Assembly (NCBI RefSeq): GCF_963675165.1
Contig: NC_087391.1
Coordinates: forward strand, 639,001-703,000
DNA length: 64,000 bases
Direction of reading: 5' to 3'
DNA from: Halichondria panicea
Taxonomy: Eukaryota; Porifera; Demospongiae; Suberitida; Halichondriidae
Shown here: positions 33,041 through 45,200 of the stretch, piece by piece
Position numbering within the stretch: position 1 is the stretch's first letter
How the letters are laid out: every line of letters starts with the position of its first letter
Program-made: the position numbers and the translations under genes
The notes under the pieces: model-generated
Told to the model about the DNA's origin: nothing
Seen by the model: the letters and a program-made list of their open reading frames with translations, nothing else
Database searches by the model: none

Positions 33041-33266
33041 TAGAGAAAAATCGGCTTAGTGACATGGAATAAAATTCCCACCCAATATGTACCAAAAAAG
33101 TAGTTTATTCATCTCAACTAATGTCTTATATACACTATACACACTGAACATTCACAGGTTGAAAGAAGCATTAGAGCAACTACACACAACACAATCACAC
33201 AAAGAGTTCACACCAAATACTTATACAGTTAAAAACATGTGTGTGAGTTTTGAAGGAAATGAGTTT

Positions 33267-34137
33267 CTATGCTGAGATTGCCTCTTTTATTGCATCAACC
33301 CATTCTTGAGACATTTCCTTCGTGTCTGTGTGTGTGGGGGTGGAGGACTGTGTATACTAGGCCATAACATATCATCACTCACCACCACGTATGTCGTACA
33401 CTCTGTCTGGAGTTTTTATCTACACAGGGAGTAGTTGATTTAATAGGAGAGATGGTGACTGAGTGTACGTACCTGAAAGGTCCCGTCTTCTACAATATCC
33501 GTAACATTTCTTATATCCTTCAGCTCAACTGTACCTGCCGGACTGTGGTTCTGTGCATAGTAAAAGTTACACGTTATTATTAATGGTGCTCGTGCTGGTG
33601 TTGAGACAAAATAAATAAGGTGACTTTTTGCACGCGAAAAAGAGACTAGGCAAACTCAGTGTAGAGACTCTTGCAATGTTTGCCACGATATTTGTGGCAA
33701 CTCAAGTGGCTAGATCGCACAAGATCATTGATAGTGACGTAGCACTAGGTATCACATGCAGTATACTGACGTCCCGAAATCGCAGCCACTTAGAATCTTA
33801 TCTGATATGTTGACTGTGCAACACGAGTCTCTACACGGAATTTGACTAGTCTACTGTTGCCGTGCAACATGACAGTGATGGCTTGCGAGTCTAAGCTAGG
33901 CGGGTGTGGTGATCTTAGGCTTTATACATCAACGACCAATGCAATCAGTACAGAGCTAGTTTTATACACACTCACCCCTCCTTTGAAGTAAGAGAGCCTC
34001 TTTCCATTGAGCACAAACAATCTCTGTCTCCAGTCTTTGTTAATCTTGCCTTTCTTGTAGAGGTGACCTTCCTTGATGGTCTGGAGGGACATGATGACTG
34101 TACGGGACCTGTAGCGAGCGGGCATTACCTTGAGCAT
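33267..34137 (-). CDS. Small single-PH-domain protein
   Basis: Four exons (34137-33976, 33550-33473, 33419-33383, 33325-33267) give 111 residues, or 96 if the second ATG at 34092 is used. Nearly the whole protein is one pleckstrin-homology domain: KEGHLYKKGKINKDWRQRLFVLNGKRLSYF (strands 1-3), GTVELKDIRNVTDIVEDG, then the final helix EMSQEWVDAIKEAI with the invariant Trp. The basic KKGKxxKDWRQR loop is the usual phosphoinositide-binding pattern. The stop codon (TAG) is followed by AT-rich sequence towards CRLS1. The orthologue is not recognised. It is divergently arranged with AK7. Confidence 0.85.
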
Positions 34138-34370
34138 TACTTAGAACCCTTGGGCAATACAACAACATACTTAATATTGAGCTACTTACCTACTACAAGC
34201 ATCAGACAAGCTGAAGTACAAGCTGAAGGTACACTAATGAGGCGTGGTCTTACTCTTTCTGTGAAACAAAAGTTCTATTAGAAAACAATCGGCCCAATCT
34301 GTGCCTCCCACGCATTTAGTTTCCATGGTGACAGTAGAGCTAAGAGGCTGGCTCATAGTAAATTGAAGAG
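34138..34370. promoter_or_regulatory. Divergent promoter, PH-domain gene / AK7
   Basis: 233 bp between start codons on opposite strands. It includes the X-box-like GTTTCCATGGTGAC near 34318, which is notable because AK7 is a ciliary gene and RFX factors bind imperfect palindromes of this form. The RFX link is inference. Confidence 0.5.
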
Positions 34371-37300
34371 ATGGTGCGAGTGTTTATCAACCATGTTGAC
34401 TCCTACACAGGAAGAGCTCTCAGCAAGGTCAGGCAACACTGCAGAGTCAGTACATGAGGCTATATTTTGACCACCCTCCCCCCTCTAGGTGGTGGGCAAG
34501 GCTGTTGTAGGATCTACGCTGCAAAGGGAAGGGGAGGAAGAAGAAGGAGAAGAAGATCCATCGACGGTGGATACATACGAGGTGATGGGAACTCTCACTA
34601 AACCTGACGCCACTAAACCTGACACTGTCACTCAAATCATACCTGTAAGATATAATTATTACTACATTGTGGTTGTATACTGATCCTTCCTTGTGGCCGG
34701 CTGTAGGAATGTGGTCGTGATGAGCTGCTAGCTACTCTGCTCGACTGTGATATCATTGTCTACCACATGACAGAGAATACAGCACAAGTAGAGGAGGCCG
34801 GTTGGGTAGCTCAAGGTGAGAGGCTTTTTGGTCTCTGTTGTTGTTACCATCCCCTCATTGCAGCACTACATGACCGACTGTCAGGGTTCATAGCTCAGAA
34901 AGTATTCATCTGTGTCTCGTCTGTCATGACCTGGGCTCGCAGTAAACCACTAGACCCTGTAAGCCTCCCCCCCCCCACACACGCAGTTAGTGAATGATGG
35001 TATCCCTCACAGGATGAGCCAGACGTTCCTCTGATGGAGGAGGACTATCGACGCAGGAAGCACCACCCAAACTATCATGACCACATTGCTGTCGAGAAAC
35101 TAGTCACCAAACTAGGCAAAACTGACAAGACAAAATTCAGCAGTTACGTTGTGGCAGCAGGACTCACTTATGGAGAGGGGGAGGGTATATTCCACCATCT
35201 GTTCAAGGTGATGACTGAGGCTGTAACATTAGTGTTATGAGTGTGTGCTCCTTCCTCCAGGCTGCCTGGCAAGGTGACCTCCTCTTACCTGTGTTTGGAG
35301 AGGGAGAGAACGTACTGCCCACTATTCATGTTCTGGACCTAGCTGCTATCATCCTCAACCTGGCTGACAACCGACCTAAGGGCCGCTATATTCTAGCTCT
35401 GGATGAATCGCACTCGACACTAGCTGAACTGGTGAGCGCCATCAGTAGCAACCTTGGCACTGGGCGTACCAAACGAGTGCCTAAAGAAGAGGCACTACTG
35501 TACAGAGATGTATCGGTGAGCACGGCTATAATCCATTGATCTGGTTCACTGTCTCTCTTATAGCAACTGGAGTTTGATCAGCTACAAGTGAACCTTCAGA
35601 TGGAGGCAGGGGTAGCAAAGGAAAACATGAGGATCGAGTGGAAGTCCGAGGTAACTTCTTGTCCACTATTATAGCCTCCTGTGTTAGTGTGTCGTTGCTG
35701 CAGGCTGGACTGGTTGAGAACATATTGAGTGTGATCAAAGAGTACAAGGAGACCCGAGGACTCTTGCCTGTAAGAGCCTGTATCCTAGGGCCACCTACCT
35801 CGGGTAAAACACTCCACATAGGTCAACTGTGTCAGCACTACAAGCTGCACCACATCAAGATAGAGACTGTCATCAAAGAGGCCATACAAGAACAGGTGAG
35901 ACCCTCCCCCCCGGTTACATACTGGTCCCCCTTACCCTGCCCCGCCCCTCCCTTGTAGGAGCGTCTGGTGGCACGTGTGGATGAACCCACTGAGGAGGAC
36001 GATGGGGAGACTGACGCTCTAGCACAGGAAGCACAGGAATTATTGGACCTGCTCAAAGAGGACCTAGAGGCCAACAATGGACGCTACAGTGAACAGTATC
36101 TATTGCAGTTCTACAAGAGCAAGCTCCTCTCGATGCCCTGTCAGAACCAGGGCTTCATTCTTGATGGCTTCCCTAAAACGTATGAACAAGCCAAGCAACT
36201 GTTTTTTGGTAAGTGTACAATCAGCTAGCTAGTGCATAGGAGCATCTTATTTTATAAATACTGGCCAAAATAATCTAGTATACATGTCCTTGTTGACCAT
36301 GTTTGTCCTTTCAGCTGAAGATAACGATGATGATGATGAGGTGGGTTTAGATGAGACCTTTGAGACCAAAGCTCCATACAACAAGCTCATCATGCCCGGT
36401 GAGTGACTGACAGAGTTATAGGGACACACACATTATAGCCCCCGCTCCCCTTATAGAGATGGTGGTGTGTCTGGATGCCAGTGATGGCTTCCTCAAGCAG
36501 AGGGTGATGAATCTCCCCCAGAGTGAAGTGGAGGGAACACACAACACAGAGGAAGGTATGTGCTCATAGTAGCTGTGAGTAGCTATCATGTGTTGTGTGT
36601 ACAGGCCTCACACGGAGACTCAAGTTGTACCGTGAGCAAAACGAAGACGACGTGACAGTGCTTAACTATTTTGATGAGCTTGAGATCCACCCAGTGCACA
36701 TCAGTAAGCCCCCACTGTGTACTGACCTCTATGACCTTGTGTGTGTGTGTATAGATGTGGAGGGTGACAGCGGCCCTCTGACTGTTGGTAAAGTGAAGGA
36801 GATCCTTGGAGAGCCTCGTAACTACGGCCCCAGTCCAGAGGAGAAGGCAGAGGCTGAAAAAAGACGAAAGGAGGAGGAGGTGCCCATTCAAATGACCAAT
36901 ACTGTAACTTAATTGTATTGCATGTAGGAAGCTGCAGAGTTGATATCACGTGAAGAGAGGAATCGTCAGGAGGAAGAGGAGAAGTTCCAGAGAGCCAGGA
37001 GAGAGTCAGAGTGGGTACGTGACGTGGGTGCATGTCTTGCGTGTGTGGATGACTCCCCCCATCTCTATCCCACTAACTTCAAAATTATGCCCCACCATAA
37101 AGTCGTTCAAAACCTCCCTGAAAACCCTACAAACATTCAGAAACACGTTTTTTTTTAGATTGAATATTAATTTTATATAAGACCTGCATGAAACCTACCG
37201 TTATAGTGGATGTAGCATTCTTGAAAAATTTATCATCTATCTATCTTATTGCAGGCAACTCAATTAGCTCAAGTTCAGGCTGAGGAGCAGGAGATGTTAG

Positions 37301-37510
37301 AGGCGCAATCCACCCCTCTGCGTAACTACCTGATGCAGCACGTGATGCCCACTCTCACCCAGGGTCTCATTGAAGTGTGTAAAGTCAAGCCAGAGGATGC
37401 TGTTGATTATCTGGTATGTGTACCAAAGATGGGGTCTTTAACTGTGTGCATTTATCTACCCATTACTGCAGGCTGAGTACTTGTTCAAACACAACCCACA
37501 GATCGATTGA
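34371..37510 (+). CDS. AK7: Adenylate kinase 7
   Basis: Sixteen exons (first 34371-34427, last 37472-37510; others 34489-34644, 34707-34815, 34864-34958, 35013-35207, 35261-35515, 35564-35650, 35704-35895, 35959-36208, 36315-36398, 36457-36555, 36605-36703, 36755-36879, 36928-37014, 37255-37413) give 695 residues; human AK7 has 723. An N-terminal Rossmann-like domain opens [19 protein letters not shown] and includes [13 protein letters not shown] nucleotide kinase follows with P-loop GPPTSGKT at about 347-354, [14 protein letters not shown] and a degenerate lid. Then come a charged coiled coil and a C-terminal Dpy-30 motif ([32 protein letters not shown]). AK7 maintains nucleotide balance in motile cilia and flagella, where the Dpy-30 motif docks on radial-spoke or AKAP proteins. 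Confidence 0.96.
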
Positions 37511-37938
37511 CATTATATAAAAGACAAGACACTGACTCATTGTACATTTTAGCTGCTAAGTATTCCTTACATGATTGCATGTGTATGTATACATGTATGC
37601 ATAATTTTTGTTATCGTGCAATGTGTTTATGGGTGACGTCAATCTTCTAAAGCGCAGCGTAACTTGTACAGTGTACACAGGCTCGGCGTCATGGAATCGA
37701 TGCTACTTGTCTTGGAAACTCAGAGGAAGTACACGTAGGGCCATGCTAATTATGCATGTGATCTACAGTAAAACTCCGAACCCTTCCAATTACCCGTCAC
37801 ATAATAATTATTATGACATCATTCAATTGAATTGAAGTATACAGAGAATGAGATAAAAGATAAAATTAATTTCAACTAGCTGAGACACGTACGTATACAT
37901 GTACAGTAGTACCGACACATTAAAACAGATTACAATAG
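37511..37938. other. Intergenic, AK7 to SNX13-like (convergent)
   Basis: 428 bp of AT-rich spacer holding both 3' UTRs. No gene or repeat was recognised. Confidence 0.45.
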
Positions 37939-40900
37939 CTAAGAGAGTGAGCCAGTTCTCTGGCCGGCTGCTATCTCAGTTCTGAGTATGAGAAACGTCT
38001 GCTTGAGGTTCCTGTTGGGGAAGAGAGTGTCCAACAGTCCCTCCAGTAGCAATAGGACCAGTCGAATGTTGAGGGCATCACTCTGGAACATACCAAACAA
38101 CCTGCCAGGGGAGAGGGAGGGTATTTAGCAATGTCACGAGTATAGCTAACAGTATAGTCAAACAGAGTACTGTACTGTAGATACACTGCCATTAGAATAA
38201 GTTGCAGTCCACCAGTAAATCCAAAAGTATAACAATTAGTACACTATTCACTCACTTAGCCATTCCCTTAGTGGAAGTGTCAGTCCCGATAAACCGTTTC
38301 ATCTCATCTGCACAGTACGTAATGTATTAAAGTTGAAAAAAAATGTGATCAGGAATTTGAGTACATGTACATGTATGTCTCTATAATGCTCTCCAACCCA
38401 CAAGTAGTTGCACTGTCAACTCCCTATAAATACCGTATATGCTTGATCAGAGGCCGCTCTTGTATAAAGGCCGCACTCAAATAGTAGCCTCCCTTGCTAG
38501 CAAAATGAAACATTTAGTAGCCGCTCTCAAATAGTAGCCTCAGGGAACTTTGACTCTAGCATTTCTGCACGAGGCAGCAAAAAAATTATCAGCTAGCTAC
38601 ATGTACGTAGCTTCTGGGTACAAGTAGCAGCTTGTTAGTGCTTCACAAAGATTTTCTCATGGCAGATTGAAGTTTATGCAGGTGAAAAGAACTTTTGATG
38701 ACAAACTAAAGGTTGTTGAATTAGCTGGAGCTAATAAACGCCGCTCTTAAACAGTGGCCTCTCTCGAATTGTAGCCTCCTCTTCCAGCAAAATGAAACGT
38801 TTAGTAGCCGCGGCTCCTGATCAAGCATATACGGTAGGTACAGAAAAGACTAGCTTTCACATCAGAGCAAACTCCCCATCATGAATAATAATGATGGATT
38901 TTTGGATGGACAACCCAAGGGGGGGGAAGTCCAAAAACAATACTAACATTTAACACATCCATCTATTAATACCTGGTATACTGCCAATCAGTTTAGCCCT
39001 TGCCATTAATGACCTCAGGGCTTTCAACTCTACACTCTGTTGAGGTTTGGACGGAGCTAATTGTCCGTTGGGCCACATAGTCGCTCGGAAGTCCCTCAGA
39101 TAACATGCCACTTGCTCCGAGGATACGAACCAATCACTATACCCGACCACTTTCCGACTGAGTTTGTCCCCTACCAACTGTTTGAGGAGGGTGGGCAGTT
39201 GCCGCCGTAGCCACTGACTGTCGGCTCGGAGGTCAAATAGTTCATCGAGGAGAATAAGCATGATGTCCACAGGGAGACTGTCCTCATCCTGTGGAGGCAA
39301 CAAAGAGGGAGAGAGGATCAGATCACATACATGTACATGACTTATGCTGAAGCACAATAATGTTGTTGGAGAGTGTACACTTCCTTACAAAATAATGTTA
39401 TGGGAGAGCACACTTCATTACAAAATAATAATTATAAAAATTAATCGTTGAATTTCGACCATCAGTTACAGAGCTGACACTAGTTATTTGGGACTTAAAA
39501 ACTCAACAATTAATTGTATGACTTCACCTCTTCTCCTGGTGGTTTGGGTGTCTCTGATGATGGCTGCTTCTTGACTGTCACTGGAGACATCTTGGAACTC
39601 GACTGGCCAGAGGACTTGAGTGCACCTCGGGTCAATGTGGCCACACGTTTTAGAGGGTTGAGGAGAGTGTTCGCCTGTGAGGGTGGGGAGTGTGTGTGTG
39701 TGTGTGTGTGTGTGTGGTGGGTGGGGAGTGTGTGTATGTGTGTGTGTGGGTGGGTGTGTGTGTGTGTGTGTGTGTGAAGGGCGTGATACTTACCATTCTC
39801 TTTAGCTCGGTGCTCTGTCGTTCGTACTCTCCTTCTGACAGGAACAAGATGACCTGACCCAACACGTCGAGGTGATCTGATAGGAATTCCTCTGAGGTGA
39901 TAGTTTTGAGGTAGCCCTCCAGCTGAATTCGTCTCACGTCCAACCGCTGGGGGTCCAATTTGTGGAACGAGGGAAGAGTGGGTAGCACGAGATTAGCCGG
40001 GAAGTTATCAATCTGGGAGGAGGGAGAAAATTGCTATTTTGGAATTCAAGAGCTTAAGTAATAAAAAATGAAAATGCAGCTAAGTCTGTACCAAAGACCT
40101 TACTAGTATTGCAACCATGAAGGGGACGTAATGATAGATTGAGAGCTGTGTGTTTGTATGCTTTTTGTATAGTACCCCGCCCCCTCCTTTCAGCTACTAC
40201 CCACCTGTGCCCTGAGTGAGAGGTGGAGGTCGTGGAAGTCTCTATAGCGACGATCAATGATCCACTTCTCAGTGACAGAGACATGGCTGTGTTTGCAGGA
40301 GACGTTGACGTGAAACACACAATGCTTGGTGGTACCCTCACTCTGAATGGTGTAGTCGGGAATGGCGGCTGAGAGGGCAATGAGACTATCACTGGACACA
40401 TTCGCAGGGACACTCTTGGCCTGTGGAGTGTGTGGAGTGGGTGGGAGTGGGGTAAGGGATGTGTGTGTGGAGGATGGTTGGCAAGGAGAGGCATATATAC
40501 ACTTATGGAATGAACAAACAGTTACTGTAGCTTACACTGAGTACTGCTTTAGCAGTGGCCAGAACTGATTCCAGAGCACTTTTCTTCAGTCGATCATAAT
40601 CTAGAAACAGAGTTACAGACAATAAAACAAGAGCATTACAATTTTAGACGAGACCCAACAAAAGGAAGTAATCAACATAACACACCTGTGACTCCGGTCT
40701 TCTGCAGGTGTGAGATGTGAGAGTTGACGTTGTACCTGAGTGATCGTACCTCGGTCTCGTTGGCCCCCTCACTCAGAGCAGCCATAAAACTGTCAGTGTT
40801 CAGAGAGCTCTCCTTGCACTGGACACGGGGGAACACATACAAGTGAGAGGAACAACAATGGGAGGATATTGAAAATACTTTTATGATCAAAGCCATTCAG

Positions 40901-41125
40901 CATGCACGAAGTTAACAGACATAGTTCTGAAACACGTACACCATTCCCTCACCATTGATATGAAGGTGGTGTTGATGTTGTCTGGTAGAGCTAGTGTCTT
41001 GAGCAATGGTGTCCAGACCTTCCAGACCAACACATCGGTGAGGAGGGCCTGGAGGGACGGAGAAGAGAACTCGTCCTCTGGGAGCACAATACACAGCAGC
41101 AGCTCAGAGAGACGATACAGGTAGG

Positions 41126-41199
<74 letters not shown>

Positions 41200-42120
41200 T
41201 AGGTTTGACAACATTGGATGAATTTCATACACTTTCCACACTAATACAAACGGAAATATTTTCAATAGATATTCTATAAGAACTACACAGTGATACTAAG
41301 TACAATGCTCGTACCTATCCTGGCTTCCCTGTCACAGCAGACGGCCCTCCACGGGTCCTCCCCACTCTCACACTTGAAGAACTCTGTCTCCACCGCCTCG
41401 TTCCATATTGCTGCACTTTGACCTGTAACTACACCCACTGATGCAGTTCCACACGCCACCTTGTACGCCCTCAGGTGATCCATAAAATCATTCATGAGTG
41501 TCTCTATGAAGAAGGCCAGATAGTCAACCTCTCTGCCAGCCGCGGCTACTTCTTGAATCACATTGTGGGCCAGTTTTAGGGCTTCTTGGGAACACACTGG
41601 GTCGGGACTGACGTGGGTGTGATACCAGCTCTCGAAAAGGTCTCGTAGTCCGAGGGACAACAGCTGTTAGGGTGTGGGTGGAGAAGATAATAGCTTTAGG
41701 TGTGTGTTTAGGGGAGGGGGTGGTTGTGTGTGTGGTGTGAGATTGTGATCACCTTTTCTAGTTCTTCATCAATGCTCCTCACTCCAGTGAGTTGACTGTT
41801 GAACTGGAGGGGGCGTGGCTCAACAGAGGGTGCCAACACCTGGGGAGGTAGCAAACAATGAGACAATGACAGCAGCGAGGATTGACGAGGTTACCTTGTG
41901 ACAGCCGACTTGTGTCCATTGAGGGCTGCTCTCTGTCCACAGCTTCCTCACATGACAGGCCTGCTGCCAACTGACGTACAGTGCAACAGAGAGGAACCTG
42001 AAGTCAAACAGTTGTACTGACTGTATAGACTAGTGTAGTATATAGTGTGTGCATGGTGATGCATTCTTACCCTAGAATGAAGGACAAGACACAGAGAACC
42101 AGGAGTAGGCCACCATCCAT
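37939..42120 (-). CDS. SNX13: Sorting nexin, SNX13/SNX14-like: TM, PXA, PX, nexin-C
   Basis: Thirteen exons (42120-42071, 41997-41895, 41839-41753, 41663-41315, 41125-40953, 40818-40686, 40600-40536, 40420-40205, 40012-39794, 39674-39528, 39288-38973, 38307-38256, 38101-37939) give 690 residues. An N-terminal hydrophobic anchor (GLLLVLCVLSFILGFLSVAL) is followed by a PXA domain (GLRDLFESWYHTHV; LLCIVLPEDEF). Next come a PX domain (DRRYRDFHDLH, LPTLPS) and a nexin-C domain (LLDELFDLRADSQWLRRQL; RATMWPNGQLA). SNX13/14 proteins sit in ER and endolysosomal membranes and bridge organelles and lipid droplets. The RGS domain between PXA and PX of human SNX13 is absent; only about 65 residues separate them. 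All exons are intact, unlike the copy at 58.9-61.9 kb. Confidence 0.9.
38433..38834. mobile_element. TIR element, CCGTATATGCTTGATCAG family
   Basis: About 402 bp. Ends CCGTATATGCTTGATCAG and the complement CTGATCAAGCATATACGG are flanked by TA. Internal GCCGC and TAGTAGCC motifs are repeated in direct and inverted form. It lies in an SNX13-like intron and is non-coding. Confidence 0.88.
39691..39776 (+). repeat. TG microsatellite, SNX13-like intron
   Basis: TG-rich tract between exons 39528-39674 and 39794-40012. It is CA in the transcript and leads into the acceptor at 39674. Confidence 0.85.
41126..41198 (+). repeat. TG microsatellite abutting SNX13-like acceptor
   Basis: A perfect dinucleotide run. 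In the minus-strand transcript it is (CA)n ending CAG at the exon starting 41125. The duplicated copy at 60831-60896 is interrupted by GGTG and GCG. Confidence 0.92.
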
Positions 42121-42267
42121 TGTATAACGCCGAGTCAGCAGAGTGTATGACATGCATGTGACATAATGATATTCATGCCTATAAATCCTGTAGCCACATG
42201 TAAATCACATGTCACATATCACATGTACATGTACATATTGATGTACATTGTACATCTATTAATAAAC
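42121..42267. promoter_or_regulatory. Divergent promoter, SNX13-like / ankyrin-Death-kinase gene 1
   Basis: 147 bp between start codons. A block GTCAGCAGAG...TATGACATGCATGTGACATAATGA is conserved with the duplicated promoter at 61927-61962. It contains CATGCATG and a TGACATAA element. Retention in both copies supports, but does not prove, regulatory function. Confidence 0.55.
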
Positions 42268-45200
42268 ATGGCAGAACAAGATCCTCTTCATCTTGCTTGT
42301 AAGATTGGTCACTATCAGACTGTGGAAGCTCTCCTGAACCATGGATACAATGTGAACGGAACAGATGATAAAGGAATCACCCCTCTCGTGTATGCATGTG
42401 GATATCGCCACACTGACATTGCGATACTGCTGCTGAGTAGAGGATCTAGAGCACAAGTGAACATGCAAGATAATGATGGGTGGTCTGCTCTGAACGTAGC
42501 AAGTCAAAATAGACATAGCGATGTCGTCAAAGTATTGATAGAAAAAGGAGCACAAGTGAACATACAATTGAATGATGGGCGGTCTGCTCTGATGATAGCA
42601 AGTCAATATGGACATAGCGATGTCGTCAAAATATTGATAGAAAAAGGAGCACAAGTGAACATACAATTGAATGATGGGCGGTCTGCTCTAATGATAGCAA
42701 GTCAAAATGGACATAGCGATGTCGTCAAAATATTGATAGAAAAAGGAGCACAAGTGAACATGCAAAAGAATGATGGGTGGTCTGCTCTGATGATAGCAAG
42801 TGAAAATGGACATAGCGATGTCATTAAAATATTGATAGAAAAAGGAGCACAAGTGAACATGCAAAATAATGATGGGTGGTCTGCTCTGATGATAGCAAGT
42901 CAAAATGGACATAGCGATGTCGTTAAAATATTGATAGAAAAAAGAGCACAAGTAAACATGCAAAATAATGATGGGTTCTCTGCTCTGATGATAGCCGCAA
43001 GTCAAAATGGACATAGCGATGTCGTTAAAGTATTGATAGAAAAAGGAGCACAAGTAAACATGCAAGATAATAATGGGCGGTCTGCTCTGATGATAGCAAG
43101 TCATAATGGACATAGCGATGTCGTTAAATTATTGATAGAAAAAGGAGCACAAGTGAACATGCAAACGAATAATGGGTGGTCTGCTCTGATGATAGCAAGT
43201 CAAAATGGACATAGCGATGTCGTTAAAGTATTCATAGAAAAAGGAGCACAAGTGAACATGCAAAATAATAATGGGTGGTCTGCTCTGATGACAGCAAGTC
43301 GAAATGGACATAGCGATGTTGTTAAAGTATTCATAGAAAAAGGAGCACAAGTGAACATGCAAAACAATGATGGGTGGTCTGCTCTGATGATAGCAAGTCG
43401 AAATGGACATAGCGACGTCGTTAAATTATTGATAGAAAAAGGAGCAGAAGTGAACATGCAAGATAATGATGGATGGCCTGCTCTGATGATAGCGTGTTAT
43501 AATGGGAGAAAGGAAGTAGCTCGGATATTGCTTGACCATCACGCTGATACAAATATTCGAGATAGAAATGGTAAAACTGCACTTAGTATGGCAATTGAAG
43601 CAAAGCATGCTGAAATAGTTGAGTTGTTACTACCCTACGAGCACAGAGACACTACCTCAAGCAGCAGTACATCCACAGATGAACCTCCAGTGAAGCGGAT
43701 GAAGATTGAAAAAGGTGAGTGTATTTTCTATAGATAACTTAGTATAGCCACAATTATCGTTACTGACTAATTTTTTTTTAGGAGAAGACGATATTTCACT
43801 GTCTAAAGAGGTAGCAGCAGTCACTAACACGGATGCTTTTCCCACACAAGATGTGCAGCCTGCATCTCCATCCAAACAAGTCAACATATACATTAAACTA
43901 AGTGAACACTAATGCAACCATTATTATGTATACAAGCACTTACGTTTCTATACAGAGTCTCCCGAGCTGTCTCTGAAGGTGTTGTCTATGGAACTGAAGA
44001 CGGTGACTGACCCGATACAACTGGGTGTCGGCCTGGGAGTGGCACAGCATCACCTGGAGATAATAAGGAAAAACAACCCTCAAGGTTTGTGTGTAAAGTG
44101 GTGAACTGTTTATCATCGTACTCACATGTGTATACTCACAGACATAGGACAACAACAGTTCGACCTTTTCTCGTTCATTGCCAAGAACAACATAGTGCTG
44201 GGGATCACATGGGAGAGGATTGCTGACACTCTGGAGGAGTTGGTGGGCATGGGAGATTTGGCACAGGAAATCAGGAAAAAATTCATCAACTTTACCCAAC
44301 CTGGGCTTAGTGTCGTTGAAGGTATAATTATGTGCTAATCTGAAATTTAAAATAAACCTTTTTTTATGCAGCTGAACTTGTTGAAGTTGACTTTTTTAAG
44401 GAACGTATATCGGAAGGCTTATTTATTTTCAAAGATAAGCCCATCGGAAGTGGTGCATTTGGCACAGTATTTAGAGGTGAACTGAATGGTGGTTGTTGTG
44501 CCGTCAAGGTCCTTCGCTCAGTTGCTGATGAAATCCAAACACAGTTACCAACAGCGAGTCTCGCCTCAACAGATTCTGTTGAGAGGTTTCGGAAAGAATG
44601 TGAATTTTTTGAATCATTTCGCCACCCCAACATTGTTCGTCACCTAGCAACCAAGAAATATCCCAAGACGAACCACCTCGTCCTTGCTCTAGAACTGATG
44701 GACTGTAACCTGCGACAATACTTCACTCCTCAGGCTGACAAAGAACCCATCAAGCTCTCGCTAGCAATCCAGACTAGCCTTTGTCATGACATAGCCTCGG
44801 CACTCGAATACATCCACTCACGAGGGGTGGTACACAGGGACCTCTGTGGAGAGAACATTCTGCTGTCCTGTGGAGGGGAAACCCCCGTTGCTAAAGTGTG
44901 CGATTTCGGAATGTCTAAAATCACCAAGAATGATACTCGAAGTGTATCACTGCAAGCATTCGCTCACAAAGGATTCATGCCACCAGAAGCTACTGACATG
45001 GAGTCATCGTCCTATAACTCGAAATTTGACATCTTCTCATTTGGTGCTCTAATGGTTCAAATTGTCCGCCATCTTCCCACTATTAAAGACGGAAAATATC
45101 GTAAATATGAATTGAAACTGATCAATGAAACTCACCCCATCAAGGAACTTATAATAGATTGTTTGAATGAGAACAGAGACGATCGACCATTAGCTGCTCA

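Noticed and set aside
42259-43457. Long antisense frames across the ankyrin array (Cys/Phe/Tyr-rich repeats)
   Set aside because: They mirror the 99-bp sense repeat, have no independent start or splice context, and recur in the same register in paralogue 2.
42463-43490. Regular direct repeats that could suggest a CRISPR-like array
   Set aside because: The unit is 99 bp with no repeat/spacer alternation, encodes ankyrin repeats in one frame, and the genome is eukaryotic.
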